Position numbers and translations under genes: made by a program. From contig QHSZ01000085.1 of the NCBI GenBank assembly GCA_003220595.1, positions 1 to 38,752 of the forward strand: a stretch of DNA of 38,752 bases. Reading direction: 5' to 3'. The notes under the pieces are model-generated. The model ran no database searches. It was not told the origin of the DNA and was given only the letters and a program-made list of their open reading frames with translations. Numbering within the stretch: the first letter of the stretch is position 1; every line of letters starts with the position of its first letter. The DNA comes from Candidatus Rokuibacteriota bacterium (GTDB lineage Bacteria > Methylomirabilota > Methylomirabilia > Rokubacteriales > CSP1-6). Positions 16,846 to 26,058 of the stretch are shown here, piece after piece.

Positions 16846-17748
16846 TCAGGCCGACGTCCGCGGCGGCTCGACGGCGCGCTCGCGCCAGTGGGCGAGCGCT
16901 AAGCCGAGGGCGACGCACGCGAGCCCCAGCAGCGCCTCCGCCGAGATCGCCTCGCCGAGGAGCAGGGCGCCGAGTCCGGCCGCCGTCACCGGACTGAGCG
17001 CCAGGAACACGGTCACCCGCGTCGGGGTGGCGTGGCGCAGCGCCCAGAGCCAGAGAACGTAGCCGGCGCCGCTGCCGACCCCGATGTAGGCGACGGCCAG
17101 CCAGCCTCCCGGCGTTACGTGGGGCAGGGCGTCGAAGAACCCCTCGGCGGCGGCGAGCACCGCGAGGAACCCGACCGAGGCGAGCATGGCGTAGGCGCTG
17201 ACCGCCAGCGTCGGATACTTCGTCAGATAGGGCCGGTACAGGACGCTGCAGACGGCGCCGCAGAGGGCGCTCGCGAACACGGCCAGCTCGCCGATCCACT
17301 CGGTGGCTGCGCCGTCCCACCGGATCGCCTTCTCCCCGAGCGCCAGACCCACGCCCGCGAGCGTCAGGAGCACCCCAGCGAGCTTCGCCAGCGTGAGCCG
17401 CTCGTGACGGAGGGCCGCGGCGACGACCAGCGTCAGCAGGGGAAAGGTCGCGAAGATCAGCGCCGCACGGGCCGACGGGACGGAGCGGAGCCCGTAGTTC
17501 AGGAGCGCGATCAGGATGCCGAACTGGGTGATGCCGAGCAGGCTGATCGCGAGCAGATCGCGCCGCTCGAACCGCGCCCTGGGCGTGGACAGCAGCAGCG
17601 GGGGCAGCAGACAGCAGAGCCCGATGAGGTAGCGCAGCAGCGCCAGCGAGGCCGGGCCCGTCTGGTCGACGACGTACCGCGTGGCCACGATGGCCGAGCC
17701 CACCTGGATGCCGGTCACCGCCGCCGCCGCCGCGGGCAGGAACTTCAC
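16846..17748 (-). CDS. EamA/DMT family transporter
   Basis: Ten-TM pattern, two EamA repeats (VGSAIVATRYVVDQTGPASLALLRYLIGL; AGYVLWLWALRHATPTRVTVFLALSPVTAAGLGALLLGEAIS); GTGA overlap with the upstream gene. Confidence 0.9.
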   Translation of the reverse strand: MKFLPAAAAAVTGIQVGSAIVATRYVVDQTGPASLALLRYLIGLCCLLPPLLLSTPRARFERRDLLAISLLGITQFGILIALLNYGLRSVPSARAALIFATFPLLTLVVAAALRHERLTLAKLAGVLLTLAGVGLALGEKAIRWDGAATEWIGELAVFASALCGAVCSVLYRPYLTKYPTLAVSAYAMLASVGFLAVLAAAEGFFDALPHVTPGGWLAVAYIGVGSGAGYVLWLWALRHATPTRVTVFLALSPVTAAGLGALLLGEAISAEALLGLACVALGLALAHWRERAVEPPRTSA

Positions 17749-18674
17749 AGCGGGAGCTCCCACGTCTCGCCGACCAGGTCCGCGCCGAAGCTCCGGTGGG
17801 GCGCCTCGTGGACCAGGCGGAAGCCGGCCGCCTGGTAGAGGCGCCGGGCCGAGCGCAGCACGCTGTTGGTCCACAGCGTGATCTTCCGGTAACCCGCGTG
17901 CCGGGCGAAGCGCACGCATTCGTCCACGAGGCGCGCGCCGATGCCGAGCCCGCGCGCCTTGGGCTCGACGAGCAGCAGGCGCAGCTGGGCCACGGTGTTC
18001 GAGTGCCTGACGAGGAACACGCTGCCGGCGATCTCGCCGTCCTTCTCCGCGATCCAGCAGCGCTCCCGCTTCGGGTCCTCGTGGTCGATGAACTTCGCCA
18101 CGATGCCCGCGACCAGCGCCTCGAACCGCTCGTCCCAGCCGTACTCCTGGGCGTAGAGCGTGCCGTGGCGGTGGACGACCCAACCCATGTCGCCGGGCTG
18201 GTGGGGCCGGAGCAGGTACGGAGTCCGCGGCTCGGGCGAGGCGGAGAGCGAGTGCTCGATCGTATGCATCGCCTGGAGCACGCGGTGCTGCTCGGCGGGG
18301 GACAGCCTGGCCAGGAGCGCGCCGATCTCGTCGCGCGAGCGCGTGTGGAGGGGCGCGAACGCCCGCTGGCCCTTCTCGGTCAGCGACAGGAGGGTCTGCC
18401 GGCCGTCGGCCTTGGACGGCGCGCGGTGAATCAGCCCGCGCTTCGCGAAGCCGCGCAGGATGCGGCTCAGATAGCCGGCGTCGAGCCCCAGCTCACGGCC
18501 GAGCTCGGCCGCGGTGGGCGTGTCGCGGTGCGCCAGCTCGTAGAGCACCCGCACCTCGGCGAGCGAGAACGGGCTCTCGAGGTACCCTTCGTGCAGCAGG
18601 CCGATCTGCTTCGTGTAGAAGCGGTTGAAGCGCCGCACGGCCGCGACGCGCTGCGCGAAGCTGGTCTCGGCCAT
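17745..18674 (-). CDS. MarR-family HTH regulator fused to GNAT N-acetyltransferase
   Basis: MarR part FTKQIGLLHEGYLESPFSLAEVRVLYELAHRD...LGLDAGYLSRILRGFAKRGLIHR; GNAT part LRLLLVEPKARGLGIGARLVDECVRFARHAGY. Start at 18674 favoured by GGGGGAGG at 18681-18688; the ORF track start is 18728. Confidence 0.9.
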   Translation of the reverse strand: MAETSFAQRVAAVRRFNRFYTKQIGLLHEGYLESPFSLAEVRVLYELAHRDTPTAAELGRELGLDAGYLSRILRGFAKRGLIHRAPSKADGRQTLLSLTEKGQRAFAPLHTRSRDEIGALLARLSPAEQHRVLQAMHTIEHSLSASPEPRTPYLLRPHQPGDMGWVVHRHGTLYAQEYGWDERFEALVAGIVAKFIDHEDPKRERCWIAEKDGEIAGSVFLVRHSNTVAQLRLLLVEPKARGLGIGARLVDECVRFARHAGYRKITLWTNSVLRSARRLYQAAGFRLVHEAPHRSFGADLVGETWELPL

Positions 18675-18712
18675 CGCCATCCTCCCCCGTTCGCCGGTCG
18701 CCGGGCTGTGGA

Positions 18713-18723
18713 TGACAATGTCA
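18713..18723. promoter_or_regulatory. candidate operator half: TGACAATGTCA palindrome
   Basis: Perfect 5+1+5 inverted repeat upstream of the MarR-GNAT start. Confidence 0.4.
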
Positions 18724-18728
18724 AGCAT

Positions 18729-18745
18729 TTAGTTGACTAAGTCAA
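18729..18745. promoter_or_regulatory. candidate MarR-type operator: overlapping palindromes TTAGTTGACTAA and TTGACTAAGTCAA
   Basis: TTAGT-TG-ACTAA (18729-18740) overlaps TTGAC-TAA-GTCAA (18733-18745), in an AT-rich patch between the hpaB-like stop and the MarR-GNAT start. Confidence 0.55.
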
Positions 18746-20293
18746 GTTTCGACCGATTTTCCGAGGGAAGAGGCTCACGTCCGCCGGCGTGATCAGGTCG
18801 GGCACGGTCCAGCCGTCCAGATCGTACTCGGCCATGCACTGCTCGGCGAAGCCCCGGAACTTCTGCGCCTGCCCGCTCGCCTGGGCCATCTGGAGCGTCA
18901 GGACGCGGATGGTCTCGGCGGCGCCGGCGTAGTTGCGCTCGTAGAGCTCGTGGCGTCCGGCGAACTCGGTCCCCACGGCGTCCCAGAGGAGCTTCATGAG
19001 CTTGATGCGCTCGACCGCACCGGTCCCGTCGGAGCCGCGCAGGTACTTGTCCAGGTACGGACGCAGCGCCGGCGTCCGGAAGTCGACGGCGTGCGAGTTG
19101 AGGTAGATCAGGCCGCTCGCGAGGATGCTCTCGGTGAGCTCCTTCACACGCGGGTAGGCGACGGTCGAGAAGACGCGGTAGGCCTGCGCATGCTCCGGGT
19201 TCGGCAGCACGGTGTCGCCGACCCACGGGACGGGCGCGCGCGCCATCGCGTCGCTCAGGCCCCAGAAGAGGTTGCGCCAGGCGATCGCCTCGCCGATCGA
19301 CGCCTGCACGTTGCGCGTCTCGCTCGAGCCGACGGCGTCCACGGCCTTCAGGAGCAGGCCGGCGATGAAGTCGAGCTTCACCGCGAGGCGCGTGCAGCCC
19401 TGCAGCATGGCGCGGGGCAGGAAGCCGGAGTGCGAGAAGAAGGTGTTCGACTTCTCGACGTCCTCGTACACGAAGACGTTCTCCCACGGCACCAGGGCGT
19501 GGTCGAGCACGAGGATCGCGTCGTTCTCGTCGAAGCGGCTGGACAGGGGGTAGTCGAACGGGCTGCCCATCACCTCGGCCGTCATGGCATAGGACGGCCG
19601 ACAGATCAGCTTGACGCCCGGCGTGTCCATGGCCGCGATGAACGTCAGCGCGAACGCCTTGGTCTTGATGGGCACGGTGCTCGGATGGGCGATGAAGTTG
19701 GCGTGCGTGAGCGCCGAGCCGGTGGCGACGACCTTCGCCCCGCTGACGACGAGCCCGGCGTCCGTCTCTCGCTCCACGTGCACGTAGACGTCGGCGACCT
19801 CGTCCGGCGGGCGGTGGCGGTCGACCGGCGGCTGGACGAGGGCGTGGTTCATGTAGAGGACGCGCTCCTGCGCCATGCGGTACCAGCGCCGGGCGTTGTC
19901 CTGGTAGGGGGTGTAGAAGGCGGCGTTCGCGCCGAGCGTGGCGAGGAAGGCCGCCTTGTAATCGGGCGTCCGGCCCATCCACCCGTAGCTCAGGCGCGCC
20001 CAGGCGGCGATGGCGTCGCGCGCGTCGACCAGCTCGGCGACGCTCGTCGGGGCGCGGAAGTAGCGGTGGGTGAAGCCCTCCGAGCCTCCGTCGGTGGCGC
20101 ACGTGAGCACGGCGCGCGTGGCGGGCTCGTGCAGCGCGTCGTAGAGCCGCGCCAGCATGCGCGCGGGGTTGCGGAAGGCCGGGTGCGTGGTCACGTCCTC
20201 GACCCGCTCGCCGTAGATCCAGACCTCCCGGCCGGCCCGCAGACTCTCGAGGAACTCCGCGCCTGTGAACGGTCGAGTGGGCTCCTGTGCCAT
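18737..20293 (-). CDS. 4-hydroxyphenylacetate 3-hydroxylase (HpaB) family protein, paralog A
   Basis: [69 protein letters not shown]; 518 aa. Confidence 0.93.
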   Translation of the reverse strand: MAQEPTRPFTGAEFLESLRAGREVWIYGERVEDVTTHPAFRNPARMLARLYDALHEPATRAVLTCATDGGSEGFTHRYFRAPTSVAELVDARDAIAAWARLSYGWMGRTPDYKAAFLATLGANAAFYTPYQDNARRWYRMAQERVLYMNHALVQPPVDRHRPPDEVADVYVHVERETDAGLVVSGAKVVATGSALTHANFIAHPSTVPIKTKAFALTFIAAMDTPGVKLICRPSYAMTAEVMGSPFDYPLSSRFDENDAILVLDHALVPWENVFVYEDVEKSNTFFSHSGFLPRAMLQGCTRLAVKLDFIAGLLLKAVDAVGSSETRNVQASIGEAIAWRNLFWGLSDAMARAPVPWVGDTVLPNPEHAQAYRVFSTVAYPRVKELTESILASGLIYLNSHAVDFRTPALRPYLDKYLRGSDGTGAVERIKLMKLLWDAVGTEFAGRHELYERNYAGAAETIRVLTLQMAQASGQAQKFRGFAEQCMAEYDLDGWTVPDLITPADVSLFPRKIGRNLT

Positions 20294-20341
20294 GGACGGT
20301 CCTCCCCGCGGGCAGCCGGCCCTCCGCTGCGCCGCATGATA

Positions 20342-20380
20342 CCCCGCGCGCAGCGCCCCTCCGCGGCGCCCCGCGCGGGG
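20342..20380. other. GC-rich inverted repeat, possible terminator-like hairpin
   Basis: CCCCGCGCG ... CGCGCGGGG, 9-bp arms, 21-nt loop, in the gap between 20293 and 20396. Confidence 0.4.
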
Positions 20381-20395
20381 AGCGCCGTCCGGCGG

Positions 20396-20980
20396 TCACG
20401 CGGCGTCGCCGCGCTTGACCACGGAGACCTCGAACAGCACCGCCGCGCGCTGGATCAGGCTCGCGATCACCTGAGCGTAGAACTGCCCCATCGAGTCCGG
20501 GCGCGCGGGGGCCTTGAAGCTGCCGCGCCCGTCCCGGCCCACGTAGGTGCGCGTGAAGTTCTCGTCGAGCAGCGGCTTCACCCAGATATACGTCTCTTCC
20601 GTCACCTCCACCACGGTCGCACCCTTCACCTTGCCGTCGGGCCCGAGGGCGACCGCCACCCGGACGGGCCCGTGGATCGTGAAGTCGGTGACGAAGACGG
20701 TGGCGGCGACGACGCGGTTCTGCTCGTCGCGGCCCACGTAGAAGCGATAGAAGTCGTCGTCGGGACTCCAGCCGGTCTGCTGCCGGATCGCCTGGCGCTC
20801 GGCCGGCGCCAGGCGCACCTCGCGCACGAAGAACCGGCGGGCGCCGGCGAGCAAGCCCACGATCGCGTCCCGATCGGACACGAGGACGACGGGCGGCGTG
20901 ATGTGGGCGGCGGCGACACCGCCGAGCAGGACCACGGCGCCCACGAGGCCGACGAGACCGCGGACGGCGGAGCGGTTCAT
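20396..20980 (-). CDS. exported FMN-binding-domain-like protein
   Basis: Signal peptide MNRSAVRGLVGLVGAVVLLGGVAAA; region DGKVKGATVVEVTEETYIWVKPLLDENFTRTYVGRDG resembles FMN_bind domains; ATGA overlap with upstream gene. Confidence 0.6.
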   Translation of the reverse strand: MNRSAVRGLVGLVGAVVLLGGVAAAHITPPVVLVSDRDAIVGLLAGARRFFVREVRLAPAERQAIRQQTGWSPDDDFYRFYVGRDEQNRVVAATVFVTDFTIHGPVRVAVALGPDGKVKGATVVEVTEETYIWVKPLLDENFTRTYVGRDGRGSFKAPARPDSMGQFYAQVIASLIQRAAVLFEVSVVKRGDAA

Positions 20981-21525
20981 GCGCGTGCCTCCGTTCTGCT
21001 CCAGAGCTGCCAGAGCGAGACGATCGTGATCAGCGTGTAGCCGAGGGCGAAGAGGCTGCCCCCGGTGATGACGAGGCCCGCCAGCCCGGGCCAGACGAAG
21101 CGCGTCAGCCACATGCCGCCGATGTCCATGAGCGTCCCCACGAAGGGCAGGGCCACGATGAGCGCTTTCAGCCACTCGCGGACGGACGCGAACAGGAAGA
21201 TGAGCCCGAGGAGGCCGGCGATGAGGGTCTGGCCGAACAGATGGGTGTGGCTCGTCTGGATCAGGAGCGGCGTCCGGATCCAGACCCGGGCCGCCCTCGA
21301 GACCTCGCCGAGCGCGATCTCCCTTTCGGCGCTCATCTGGTCGTGGCCCAGGTGCGTCATCGGCATGTCGGGCGCGAGGCTCGTCTCGACGTCGCCGGGC
21401 GAGAGGCCCACGGCGGTCGCCGCCTGCACGAAGGCGGCGACGGCGCCGCAGCCGATGCCCACCAGGAAGAGCGTGCAGAAGACCTTCGCGCTCAGGGGCA
21501 GGCGCGCGAGATAGATTCCGTTCAT
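20977..21525 (-). CDS. four-TM membrane protein with conserved-looking His residues
   Basis: About four hydrophobic segments; RTPLLIQTSHTHLFGQTLIAGLLGLIF and LPFVGTLMDIGGMWLTRF. Confidence 0.65.
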   Translation of the reverse strand: MNGIYLARLPLSAKVFCTLFLVGIGCGAVAAFVQAATAVGLSPGDVETSLAPDMPMTHLGHDQMSAEREIALGEVSRAARVWIRTPLLIQTSHTHLFGQTLIAGLLGLIFLFASVREWLKALIVALPFVGTLMDIGGMWLTRFVWPGLAGLVITGGSLFALGYTLITIVSLWQLWSRTEARA

Positions 21526-21534
21526 CGCTGGCTC

Positions 21535-23022
21535 CTAGAAGTTGACGACGAACTGCATGGTGACCTCGTGGCCGACGCGATCGGCCTCGGAGATCGGCAC
21601 GCTCGGCCTGGCGTCCGAGAACACCGGCCGGTTCGACTGATCCAGGCGGTACTCGAAGCGCACGTCCACCCAGTCGAGCGGGTGCTGGGTCCGCGCGTAG
21701 GTCACGCCGAGCGGCCGCAGGTCGGGGATGAGGCGCGAGAGATGGAGGATCGGCGTGATGGTCCACGACTGGAGGAGCTGCGCAACCCCCGTCCGGGCGG
21801 CGTCCGGGTCGTCGAAGAGGCCGTAGCGGAAGGTGAGCCCGAGCCAGCTCGTGAAGTCGTAATGACCGAGGGCGTAGAGGCCCAGCCAGTTCGCACCGCG
21901 CCGGTTGACCGACGGCGCCGGGAAGGGAACGCCGCGCCGGCGGAAGGAGACTTCGTTCTCGCCCCCGTAGACGAGCTCGCCGGCCAGCAGCAGACGGGAG
22001 AACGGGGACCAGGTCACGTCGGCGTCCAGGATCCAGCGGTCGTGGCGGGTGTCGTTGTCCCGCTCCGGGCCCCACCAGCCGCCGATGCCGAAGTTCAAGA
22101 GCTGGGCGCCCTGGAGCGGCGTGAAGCCGATGCGCCCGCCGACGCTCTTGTCGCGGTTGTTGTCTTCGAGGGGGTCTTCGGTGGTCTCGTTCTCCCAGCG
22201 GTTGACGACCCACGCCGTGGCGTCGAGCCAGGGCGTGAACTGGTACGCCGCCTGGAAGCCCGTCATGCTCTGGGGGCGCCCGAAGCGCTGGAGCTCGGAG
22301 GTGGTCGCCGTCAGGTTCAGCGGAGCGTCGTGGCGCTCGATACCGTATGGCGTGTCGAACCGGCCGAAGGAGAGGGCCAGGCCGTTGCCGAGGGGCGCGA
22401 CGCCCGTGAGGTTGAACCGGTGCAAGCTGACGTCGGTGGTGGCCGCCTCGCTGCCGAACTGCTCGGTGCAGGGGGCGCCCCCGCTCAGGCAGCCGAAGTC
22501 CGGATCGAAGCCGTGCGTGTGACGGTGGATGTGGCGCTCCACCTCGAGGCTGGCGCCGGCCGACAGCCAGGGCGCGAACGTCTTGAAGGCGCCGATCGTG
22601 AACTGGTCGAAGCGGAAGTCGGTGCGACGAGGCTCCGAGCTGACGGGCGCGCTGCCCGCGAACTCCGGCACCATCTGGATGTGCGAGTTGTAGTTGGCGG
22701 AGCCGACGAAGAACCCCGAGATCCGGACGCCGCCCACCTCGGGCTTCGGCAGTCCGAGCGTCTCGAGCGGGTGCTCGCGCTCGCCCGGGCGCGGCGCCAC
22801 GACCGGCGGCGCCTGCGCGGCCACCGGACCCACGGCCGGCGCCGCCGCGGGCGCGGGAGCGCTGGCCTGCTCGATCTTCTGGAGGCGCTCCTGCAGCCTC
22901 CGCATCTCCTGCCGGAGCAGCTCGATCTCGGACGCGTCCGGCGCCTGGGCGAAGCATGGTAGCGGCGACAGCGCGAGGAGCGCGACGCTCCCGATGACGG
23001 CGGCTCCCAAGAGTCTGCGCAT
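21535..23022 (-). CDS. outer-membrane beta-barrel protein with N-terminal coiled coil (BBP2/porin-like)
   Basis: Signal peptide MRRLLGAAVIGSVALLALSPLPCFAQ, SEIELLRQEMRRLQERLQKIEQ coiled coil, SFGRFDTPYGIERHDAPLN, terminal VGHEVTMQFVVNF typical of a barrel C-terminus ending in Phe. Confidence 0.8.
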   Translation of the reverse strand: MRRLLGAAVIGSVALLALSPLPCFAQAPDASEIELLRQEMRRLQERLQKIEQASAPAPAAAPAVGPVAAQAPPVVAPRPGEREHPLETLGLPKPEVGGVRISGFFVGSANYNSHIQMVPEFAGSAPVSSEPRRTDFRFDQFTIGAFKTFAPWLSAGASLEVERHIHRHTHGFDPDFGCLSGGAPCTEQFGSEAATTDVSLHRFNLTGVAPLGNGLALSFGRFDTPYGIERHDAPLNLTATTSELQRFGRPQSMTGFQAAYQFTPWLDATAWVVNRWENETTEDPLEDNNRDKSVGGRIGFTPLQGAQLLNFGIGGWWGPERDNDTRHDRWILDADVTWSPFSRLLLAGELVYGGENEVSFRRRGVPFPAPSVNRRGANWLGLYALGHYDFTSWLGLTFRYGLFDDPDAARTGVAQLLQSWTITPILHLSRLIPDLRPLGVTYARTQHPLDWVDVRFEYRLDQSNRPVFSDARPSVPISEADRVGHEVTMQFVVNF

Positions 23023-23137
23023 AGTCCCCTCCTGTGCGGTCGGATGATGAGCCTGGGCCGACGCCAGACGCACGGGGCGTAGCGACGCGCAGCGACTCGC
23101 CCTGGCGAGCTGGCGACGGCGTGGACGACGTGAGGGA

Positions 23138-23416
23138 CTAGGCGGCGGAAGGGGGCGCCCGCGCGCCGGCGGGGCGTGGCGGGCGGGCGGTCTGGTGAGC
23201 GTCCGTCTTGGGCGCGACGGCCGACACGAGGCCGAGGGCGGGCGGCAGCGAGACGACGGGCGTCGGCGCCGCGTGGTGTCGTTCGGCGGCCGCCGCGAAC
23301 GCGCAGTCGTCGGTGTCGGCCGCGTCGTGCTCGAAGAGGTGGTGGACGAGGTGGGGCGGCAGGGTCACCAGGTAGGCGATGAAGGGAAGCAGGACGAGGG
23401 CGCGGACGAGCATCAT
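23138..23416 (-). CDS. small membrane/secreted His-rich hypothetical protein
   Basis: MMLVRALVLLPFIAYLVTLPPHLVHHLFEHDAADTDDCAFAAAAERHHAAPTP...; AAGGATG before start; weak coding evidence because the tail is low complexity. Confidence 0.5.
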   Translation of the reverse strand: MMLVRALVLLPFIAYLVTLPPHLVHHLFEHDAADTDDCAFAAAAERHHAAPTPVVSLPPALGLVSAVAPKTDAHQTARPPRPAGARAPPSAA

Positions 23417-23469
23417 CCTTGGTGCGAGAGGATACCAGCCACGGGTGCGGAGTGCTACCATGTCGCGCC

Positions 23470-24513
23470 ATGAGCGGCGAGACGATCCGGATAGGCTTCG
23501 TCGGCGCCGGCAAGAACACCCGGAGCCGGCACATCCCGGGCTTCCAGAAGCTCTCCGGCATCGAGCTGGTGGCGGTCGCCAACCGGACGAAAGAGTCGGG
23601 CGAGCGCGTCGCACGCGACTTCGGCATCCCCCGCGTCTACGCGGACTGGCATGAGCTGGTGCGGGCTCGCGAGGTCGACGCGGTCTGCATCGGTACCTGG
23701 CCCTACATGCACCGCGAGATCACGGTGGCGGCGCTCGAGCACGGCAAGCACGTCCTCTGCGAGGCGCGCATGGCCATGGACGCCGCCGACGGGCGGCGCA
23801 TGCTCGACGCCGCGCGCCGAGCGCCGCACCTCGTCGCCCAGCTCGTGCCGGCCCCTCACACGCTCGAGGTGGACGCGACCCTGCAGCGCCTGCTCGGCGA
23901 GGGCTACGCGGGCGAGGTCCTGGCGGTCGAGCTGCAGGCGGCCCAGGGCCGCTTCGTCGATCCGGCGGAGCCGATGCACTGGCGCCACGACGCGTCGCTC
24001 AGCGGGCTCAACGTCCTCAACATGGGCATCTGGTACGAGGCGATGATGCGCTGGCTCGGCCCCGCCCGCCGCGTGCAGGCGGCGACGAGGGTCACGGTGC
24101 CGCGTCGGCGCGACGCCGACGGAGCCTGGCACGACGTGCGCGTGCCCGATCACGTGGACGTCCTGGCCACGCTCCGGGGCGGCGCCGTCGCCCATCTCCG
24201 GTTCAGCGCGGTCACCGCGCTGGCCCCGCCGAGCGAGGTGTGGATCTTCGGGAGCGAGGGCACGCTCCGGCTCGAGGCCGACGCCAGGCGCCTCTCCGGC
24301 GGGCGGCGCGGCGACACGGAGCTCCGTGAGATCCCGATCCCCGCCGAGCGGCGGATCGGCTGGCGGGTCGAAGAGGAGTTCGTCGGCGCGATTCGCGGCG
24401 CCGAGAAGGTCTCCCGCACGACGTTCGAGGACGGGGTGCGCTACATGGAGTTCACCGAGGCGGTGGCCCGGAGCGCCGCGTCGGGCGAGGCGGTCGAGGT
24501 CGCCGACCTGTGA
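23470..24513 (+). CDS. Gfo/Idh/MocA family oxidoreductase
   Basis: IRIGFVGAGKNTRSRHIPGFQKLSGIELVAVANRT, CIGTWPYMHREITVAALEHGKHVLCEARMAMD. Confidence 0.93.
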   Translation: MSGETIRIGFVGAGKNTRSRHIPGFQKLSGIELVAVANRTKESGERVARDFGIPRVYADWHELVRAREVDAVCIGTWPYMHREITVAALEHGKHVLCEARMAMDAADGRRMLDAARRAPHLVAQLVPAPHTLEVDATLQRLLGEGYAGEVLAVELQAAQGRFVDPAEPMHWRHDASLSGLNVLNMGIWYEAMMRWLGPARRVQAATRVTVPRRRDADGAWHDVRVPDHVDVLATLRGGAVAHLRFSAVTALAPPSEVWIFGSEGTLRLEADARRLSGGRRGDTELREIPIPAERRIGWRVEEEFVGAIRGAEKVSRTTFEDGVRYMEFTEAVARSAASGEAVEVADL

Positions 24514-26045
24514 GTCGGCGGGCGGCCCGGCGCTTTCTGCCGGGGCTCGGCGCGGTCCTCCTGCTGGCCGGCGCGTCGGCCGCCGCGGCGGCGCCCGAGG
24601 GGACGCTCACCTTCGCCCTCCACTACAGCCTGCCCGCGCGCTGGCTCGACCCCGCCGAGAGCGAAAGCATCATCACACCCTATCTCACGCTCTACGCGCT
24701 CCACGATGCGCTGCTGAAGCCCATGCCCGGCGCCGCCGCATCGCCGAGCCTCGCCGAGTCGTGGAGCATGTCCAAGGACGGACTCGCTGTCGAGTTCACC
24801 CTGCGTCAGGGCGTCCACTTCCACAACGGGGATCCTGTGACGGCCGACGACGTGAAGTTCTCGTTCGAGCGTTACAAGGGGGGCGCGGCGAAGCTCTTCA
24901 AGGAGAACGTGAAGGAAATTAAGATCCTTGGACCCGGTCGCCTGCGATTCGTCCTCAGGGAGCCGTGGCCAGACTTTCCCGCGTTCTACGGCACCCTGGT
25001 CGCGAGCCCCGGGTGGGTCGTGCCCCAGCGGTACGTCGAGCGGGTCGGGGAGGATGGCTTCCGGAAGGCGCCGGTCGGCGCCGGGCCGTACAAGTTCGTG
25101 AGCTTCAGGCCGGGCGTGGAGTTGGTCCTCGAGGCCTTCGACGGCTACTGGCGCCGGGCCCCCGCGATCAAGCGCCTCGTCTTCCGGATCCTGCCGGACG
25201 AGACGACGCGCGCGGCGGCGCTGAAGAGCGGCGAAGTCGACGTCGCTTTCCTCCTGAGCGGCGCGACCGCCGAGGACATCCGGCGGACCCCGGGGCTGCG
25301 GCTGGTGGCGCCGCTCCTCGGTATCTTCTGGCTCGACTTCCCGGAGCAGTGGGATCCCAAGTCCCCCTGGGCCGACCGCCGGGTGCGCCTGGCCGCGAGC
25401 CTCGCCGTCGACCGCCAGGCGCTCAACCAGGCCGAGACCCTGGGCCTCTCGCGTCCGACCGGTAGCATCGTCCCGCGCGACTTCGAGTTCGCCCTGCCCT
25501 TCGAGCCGCATCCCTACGACCCCAAGCGCGCGCGACTGCTCCTCGCCGAGGCCGGCTATCCGAACGGGTTCGACGCGGGCGACCTCACACCCTTCCCGCC
25601 CTACACGGCGATGGGCGAGGCCATCATGGGATGGCTCCACGCGGTCGGCATCCGCACGAAGATGCGCACCATGGAGCGGGCGACCTTCCTGACGGCGTGG
25701 CGTGAGAAGAAGCTGCGCGGGGTGGTGCTCACGATCACCGGCATCTCCGGCAACGCGGCCACGCGGCTCGAGTCGTTCGTCACCGCGAACGGCGCCTTCG
25801 CCTTCGGCGCGCTGCCCGAGGTGGACGACCTCTTCCGCCGGCAGGCGAAGGAGCTCGACCGCAAGAAGCGCGAGACGGTCCTGCACCAGCTCCAGCGCAT
25901 CCTGCACGAGCAGGTGACGCAGGCGCCGGTGTACCACCTCGGCTTTCCAACCGGGCTCGGGCCGCGGGTGGACGACATCCTGGCCAACGCGATCCCCGGT
26001 TTCTACCTGTCGCCGTACGAGGACCTCCGGCTGAAGCGGCCGTGA
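24510..26045 (+). CDS. ABC transporter substrate-binding protein (peptide/SBP_bac_5 family)
   Basis: LAESWSMSKDGLAVEFTLRQGVHFHNGDPVTADDVKFSFERYK signature; GTGA overlap with upstream gene. Confidence 0.93.
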   Translation: MSRRAARRFLPGLGAVLLLAGASAAAAAPEGTLTFALHYSLPARWLDPAESESIITPYLTLYALHDALLKPMPGAAASPSLAESWSMSKDGLAVEFTLRQGVHFHNGDPVTADDVKFSFERYKGGAAKLFKENVKEIKILGPGRLRFVLREPWPDFPAFYGTLVASPGWVVPQRYVERVGEDGFRKAPVGAGPYKFVSFRPGVELVLEAFDGYWRRAPAIKRLVFRILPDETTRAAALKSGEVDVAFLLSGATAEDIRRTPGLRLVAPLLGIFWLDFPEQWDPKSPWADRRVRLAASLAVDRQALNQAETLGLSRPTGSIVPRDFEFALPFEPHPYDPKRARLLLAEAGYPNGFDAGDLTPFPPYTAMGEAIMGWLHAVGIRTKMRTMERATFLTAWREKKLRGVVLTITGISGNAATRLESFVTANGAFAFGALPEVDDLFRRQAKELDRKKRETVLHQLQRILHEQVTQAPVYHLGFPTGLGPRVDDILANAIPGFYLSPYEDLRLKRP

Positions 26046-26058
26046 GGCCGCCCCGCGG

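Noticed and set aside
18950-21040. 696-aa plus-strand ORF opposite the HpaB-like gene
   Set aside because: Antisense shadow ORF with compositionally biased sequence.
20396-22957. 853-aa minus-strand ORF
   Set aside because: Overlaps three better-supported genes in another frame; Arg/Pro/Ala-rich shadow ORF, with only the C-terminal part being the real 20396-20980 gene.
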